Below are positions 60,880 through 64,000 of a stretch of 64,000 nucleotides of DNA, in pieces (position 1 is the stretch's first letter; every line of letters begins with the position of its first letter). The notes under the pieces are model-generated. The model was not told the origin of the DNA. It did no database searches and saw only the letters and a program-made list of their open reading frames with translations. The position numbers and the translations under genes are program-made. This DNA is from Rhizorhabdus wittichii RW1 (GTDB lineage: Bacteria > Pseudomonadota > Alphaproteobacteria > Sphingomonadales > Sphingomonadaceae): the NCBI GenBank assembly GCA_000016765.1, contig CP000699.1:4157501-4221500 (forward strand), given 5' to 3'.

Positions 60880-63800
60880 GCGGCGACATCCCCGTTGCGC
60901 TTGCGCGGGAAGAGCTTGCGGACCAGCACGAAGAACAGCGGCACGAAGAACAGCGCGAGCAGGGTGGCGGTGAACATGCCGCCCAGCACGGCGGTGCCGA
61001 TCGCCACGCGCGCCTTGGCGCCCGCGCCGGTCGAGATGGCGAGCGGCAGCACGCCGAACATGAAGGCGAAGCTGGTCATCAGGATCGGGCGCAGGCGGAT
61101 GCGCGCGCCCTCGATCGCCGCCTGCAACGGCGTCTTGCCGTCATTCTCCGCCATCACCGCGAATTCGACGATCAGGATCGCGTTCTTGGCGCTCAACCCC
61201 ATGGTGGTGACGAGGCCGACCTGGAAGAAGACGTCATTCTCCAGCCCGCGCGCCAGCACCGCCAGCGTCGCGCCGATCAGGCCGAGCGGGATGACCATGA
61301 CGACCGCGATCGGGATCGACCAGCTTTCGTAGAGCGCGGCCAGGCACAGGAAGACGACGAGCACCGACAGGCCATAGAGGATCGGTGCCTGCCCGCCCGA
61401 CAGCCGTTCCTGATAGCTGAGCCCCGACCAGTCGACCGAGACCCCCGGAACCTGCGCCGCCAGTTCGGTGATCCGCTTCATCGCGTCGCCCGAGCTCTTG
61501 CCCGGCGCGCCCTGTCCCTGGAAGGTGAAGTTCGACACGCCGTTGAAGCGGGTCAGCAGATTCGGGGTCTGCGCCCAATGGATCGTGGAGAAGGCCGAGA
61601 AGGGCACCATCTGCCCCGATGCGGAGCGGACGTGCCAGGCCGCAAGGTCCTCCGGCCGGCTGCGGAACGGAGCGTCGCCCTGGACGAAGACGCGCTTGAC
61701 GCGGCCGCGGTCGACGAAATCGTTGACGTATAATCCGCCCCACGCCGCCGCGAGCGTCTGGTTGACCGCGGACTGGCTGACGCCGAGGGCGCCGACCTTC
61801 TCCGAATCGATGTCGACGGCGAGCGTCGGCGTGTCTTCGAGCGTGTTGAGGCGGACATTGGCAAGCTCGGGGTCGGCGGACGCCAGCGCGAGCAACTGGT
61901 CGCGGCGCTGCTTGAACTCCTCGCGGCTGAGATCGCCGGTGTTGAGCAGCTCCATCGAGAAGCCGGTCGACTGCCCCAGGCCGGGGATCGACGGCGGCGT
62001 CAGGATGAAGATCTGCGCGTCGCGGACCTTGGACAGCGCCTGGGTGGCGCGGCGGGCGATGGCCTCCGAACTGTTCTCGGGCCCCTTGCGCTCGTCCCAG
62101 GGGGCGAGCGCGATGAAGCCGCGGCCGGCATTCTGGCCCTGGCCGGCGGCGCTGGTGCCGCTGACGGTGTAGAAGGTCAGGATGTTGTGCGGCTCGTTCT
62201 TGGCCAGATAGGCCTCGATCTCGCGCGCGACCGCGACGGTCCGGCTCATCGTCGCGCCGGGCGCCAGCGTATATTGGGTCTGGGCGATCCCCTGGTCCTC
62301 GGTCGGCACGAAGCCGGTGGGCAGGCGGAAGAAGACCAGCACCAGCGCCGCGATCACCAGCACGAAGACGATCATCGCGGTCCGCATATGGCCGAACAGC
62401 TTCGAGACGGTGTCGCGATAGCGGTCCGACATGCGCTTGAACCATTCGTTGAAGCGATCGCCCTGATGATAGGCGCGCCCGACGATGCCGCCTTGCGCGG
62501 CGCGCTTCTCCTTGTCGGGGCGCTTGAGCACCGTCGCCGCCAGCGCCGGCGACAGGACCAGCGCGACGAACACCGACAGCGCCATCGACGCGACGATGGT
62601 GATCGAGAACTGGCGGTAGATCACGCCGGTCGAACCGCCGAAGAAGGCCATCGGCAGGAACACCGCCGACAGCACCAGCGCGATCGCGATCAGCGCGGTG
62701 TTGATCTCCGCCATCGACTTGATCGTCGCTTCGCGCGGGCTGATGTCGGGGTCTTCCTCCATCACGCGCTCGACATTCTCGACCACGACGATGGCGTCGT
62801 CGACGAGCAGGCCGATGGCGAGGACGAGGCTGAACAATGTCAGCGTGTTGATCGAGAAGCCCGCCGCCGCCAGCACGCCGAAGGTGCCGAGCAGCACGAC
62901 CGGGACCGCCACCGCGGGAATCAGCGTCGCCCGCCAGCTCTGCAGGAAGACGAACATGACGAGGACGACCAGCAGGATCGCCTCGAACAGCGTCTTGACC
63001 ACCTCCTCGATCGACAGCTTGATGAAGGCGGTCGCGTCATTGACGAAGACGTGGCGATAGCCGTGCGGGAAGCGCTCGGCCGCCTTGTCGACATAGCTCC
63101 GGACGATCTCGGACGTCTTGAGCGCGTCCGCGCCGGGGGCGAGGAGGATCGCGATGCCGGCCCCCGGATGGCCGTTGAGGCGGCCGACGACATTGTAGGA
63201 TTCGCTGCCCAGCTCGACCCGCGCGACGTCCTGCAGCATGACCTTGGACCCGTCGGTCTGCGTCTTGACGATGATCTTCTTGAACTCGTCGACGTTGGTC
63301 AGCCGCGACCGCGAGGTGACGATCGCGTTGAGCATCTGCGAGTCGGGCGACGGCACGCCGCCGATCTGTCCCGCCGCGACCTGCGCGTTCTGCGCCTGCA
63401 GCGCGGACGTCACGTCGTCGGGGGTCAGCCCGAAGCTGGCCAGCCGGTACGGGTCGAGCCAGATGCGCATCGCATAGGGCGCGCCGAACACGTTGACGTC
63501 GCCGACGCCGGGCAGGCGGCCGATGCCGTCCTGGAGGGTCGAGGTCAGATAGTCGGCGACGTCGAGATTGCTCGCCCGGTCGCTCTCGTCATAGACCGAC
63601 ACCACCATCAGGAAGTCGGGGTTCGACTTGGTGACGACCAGCCCTTGCTGCTGGACCTGCTGCGGCAGGCGCGGCAGGGCCTGCTGCACCTTGTTCTGCA
63701 CCTGGACCTGGGCGATGTCCGCGTCGACGCTCTTGTCGAAGGTGACGGTGATCTGGGCCCGGCCCGCCGAACTGGACGAGGACGAGAAATAGAGCAGCCC

Positions 63801-64000
63801 GTCGATGCCCGAGAGCTGCTGCTCGATGATCTGGGTGATGTTCGATTCGACCGTCTCGGCCGATGCGCCGGGATAATTGGCCCGGATATTGACCGACGGC
63901 GGGGCGATGTTCGGATATTGCGACACCGGCAGGCTGAGCAGCCCGCCCGCGCCGAGCAGCATGATCACGATCGCGATCACCCAGGCGAAGATCGGGCGAT
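60876..64000 (-). CDS. RND multidrug efflux pump permease (AcrB/MexB family; 5' end outside window)
   Basis: Inner-membrane proton-driven efflux pump; 1,041 codons are visible and only about ten N-terminal residues lie beyond the window (RPIFAWVIAIVIMLLGAGG is the end of the first helix). The proton-relay acids are in LAIGLLVDDAIVVVENVERVMEE (TM4) and the Lys in LSAKNAILIVEFA (TM10). FFGGSTGVIYRQFSITIVASMALS and the NFTFQGQGAPGKSSGDAM porter region also match HAE-1 pumps. A periplasmic adaptor gene is probably just upstream, outside the window. Confidence 0.95.
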   Translation of the reverse strand, partial: RPIFAWVIAIVIMLLGAGGLLSLPVSQYPNIAPPSVNIRANYPGASAETVESNITQIIEQQLSGIDGLLYFSSSSSSAGRAQITVTFDKSVDADIAQVQVQNKVQQALPRLPQQVQQQGLVVTKSNPDFLMVVSVYDESDRASNLDVADYLTSTLQDGIGRLPGVGDVNVFGAPYAMRIWLDPYRLASFGLTPDDVTSALQAQNAQVAAGQIGGVPSPDSQMLNAIVTSRSRLTNVDEFKKIIVKTQTDGSKVMLQDVARVELGSESYNVVGRLNGHPGAGIAILLAPGADALKTSEIVRSYVDKAAERFPHGYRHVFVNDATAFIKLSIEEVVKTLFEAILLVVLVMFVFLQSWRATLIPAVAVPVVLLGTFGVLAAAGFSINTLTLFSLVLAIGLLVDDAIVVVENVERVMEEDPDISPREATIKSMAEINTALIAIALVLSAVFLPMAFFGGSTGVIYRQFSITIVASMALSVFVALVLSPALAATVLKRPDKEKRAAQGGIVGRAYHQGDRFNEWFKRMSDRYRDTVSKLFGHMRTAMIVFVLVIAALVLVFFRLPTGFVPTEDQGIAQTQYTLAPGATMSRTVAVAREIEAYLAKNEPHNILTFYTVSGTSAAGQGQNAGRGFIALAPWDERKGPENSSEAIARRATQALSKVRDAQIFILTPPSIPGLGQSTGFSMELLNTGDLSREEFKQRRDQLLALASADPELANVRLNTLEDTPTLAVDIDSEKVGALGVSQSAVNQTLAAAWGGLYVNDFVDRGRVKRVFVQGDAPFRSRPEDLAAWHVRSASGQMVPFSAFSTIHWAQTPNLLTRFNGVSNFTFQGQGAPGKSSGDAMKRITELAAQVPGVSVDWSGLSYQERLSGGQAPILYGLSVLVVFLCLAALYESWSIPIAVVMVIPLGLIGATLAVLARGLENDVFFQVGLVTTMGLSAKNAILIVEFAVMAENDGKTPLQAAIEGARIRLRPILMTSFAFMFGVLPLAISTGAGAKARVAIGTAVLGGMFTATLLALFFVPLFFVLVRKLFPRKRNGDVAA

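Overview
The window is very GC-rich chromosomal DNA from an alphaproteobacterium, most likely a sphingomonad (Sphingomonas/Rhizorhabdus type). The basis is gene content and style: a 5-aminolevulinate synthase starting LDYQRVF, a secB-Tim44-mltA-smr block, YlxR with an extra C-terminal domain in the nusA-infB operon, frequent GTG/TTG starts with 4-base GTGA/ATGA overlaps, and dispersed palindromic intergenic repeats. The genus call is inference. I see no prophage, insertion sequence, CRISPR array, tRNA or rRNA; nearly all of it is core chromosome.

Layout. 1-2.3 kb: exonuclease III (5' end off the window), ribA and an L,D-transpeptidase, linked by start/stop overlaps. 2.4-11.9 kb: a fatty-acid degradation locus. 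A leftward operon (DUF2147 protein, FadL-type porin, acyl-CoA ligase, MerR regulator) diverges from a rightward set (thiolase, bifunctional 3-hydroxyacyl-CoA dehydrogenase/enoyl-CoA hydratase, acyl-CoA dehydrogenase), giving uptake, activation and beta-oxidation together. 12-23 kb: DEAD-box helicase, membrane acyltransferase, BaiN/HI0933 flavoprotein, release factor 3, glycosyltransferase, a cell-wall/esterase group (L,D-transpeptidase, M23 peptidase, TesA-like esterase), and a STAS protein coupled to a metallo-beta-lactamase-fold hydrolase.

23-36 kb: translation and RNA genes in two converging blocks, truB-rpsO-pnp to the right and rimP-nusA-tautomerase-ylxR-infB-rbfA to the left. Between them lie a CcdC-like membrane protein, an orphan HisKA_2-type histidine kinase, a DUF6491 protein and thymidine kinase. 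36-48 kb: a chemoreceptor-like protein with a small partner, hemA, murI, plsY, dprA, topA, trpS, murJ and secB.

48-58 kb: Tim44-like protein, mltA, smr; a short cation diffusion facilitator behind what looks like a CadR/PbrR-type MerR promoter; a glycine-rich secreted protein and an S8 serine protease facing an ECF sigma factor/anti-sigma pair across a perfect 11-bp inverted repeat; a small zinc-ribbon protein; and malate synthase G, which with the beta-oxidation genes would support growth on acetyl-CoA through the glyoxylate bypass. 58-64 kb: EF-hand protein, TonB-like protein, and an OprM-type outer membrane factor with an RND pump (5' end off the window).

The least ordinary parts are the S8 protease/ECF sigma locus with its symmetric operator-like repeat, the metal-promoter signature ahead of the CDF gene, the tautomerase inside the nusA operon, the dprA gene without a standard start codon, and the families of intergenic palindromes.
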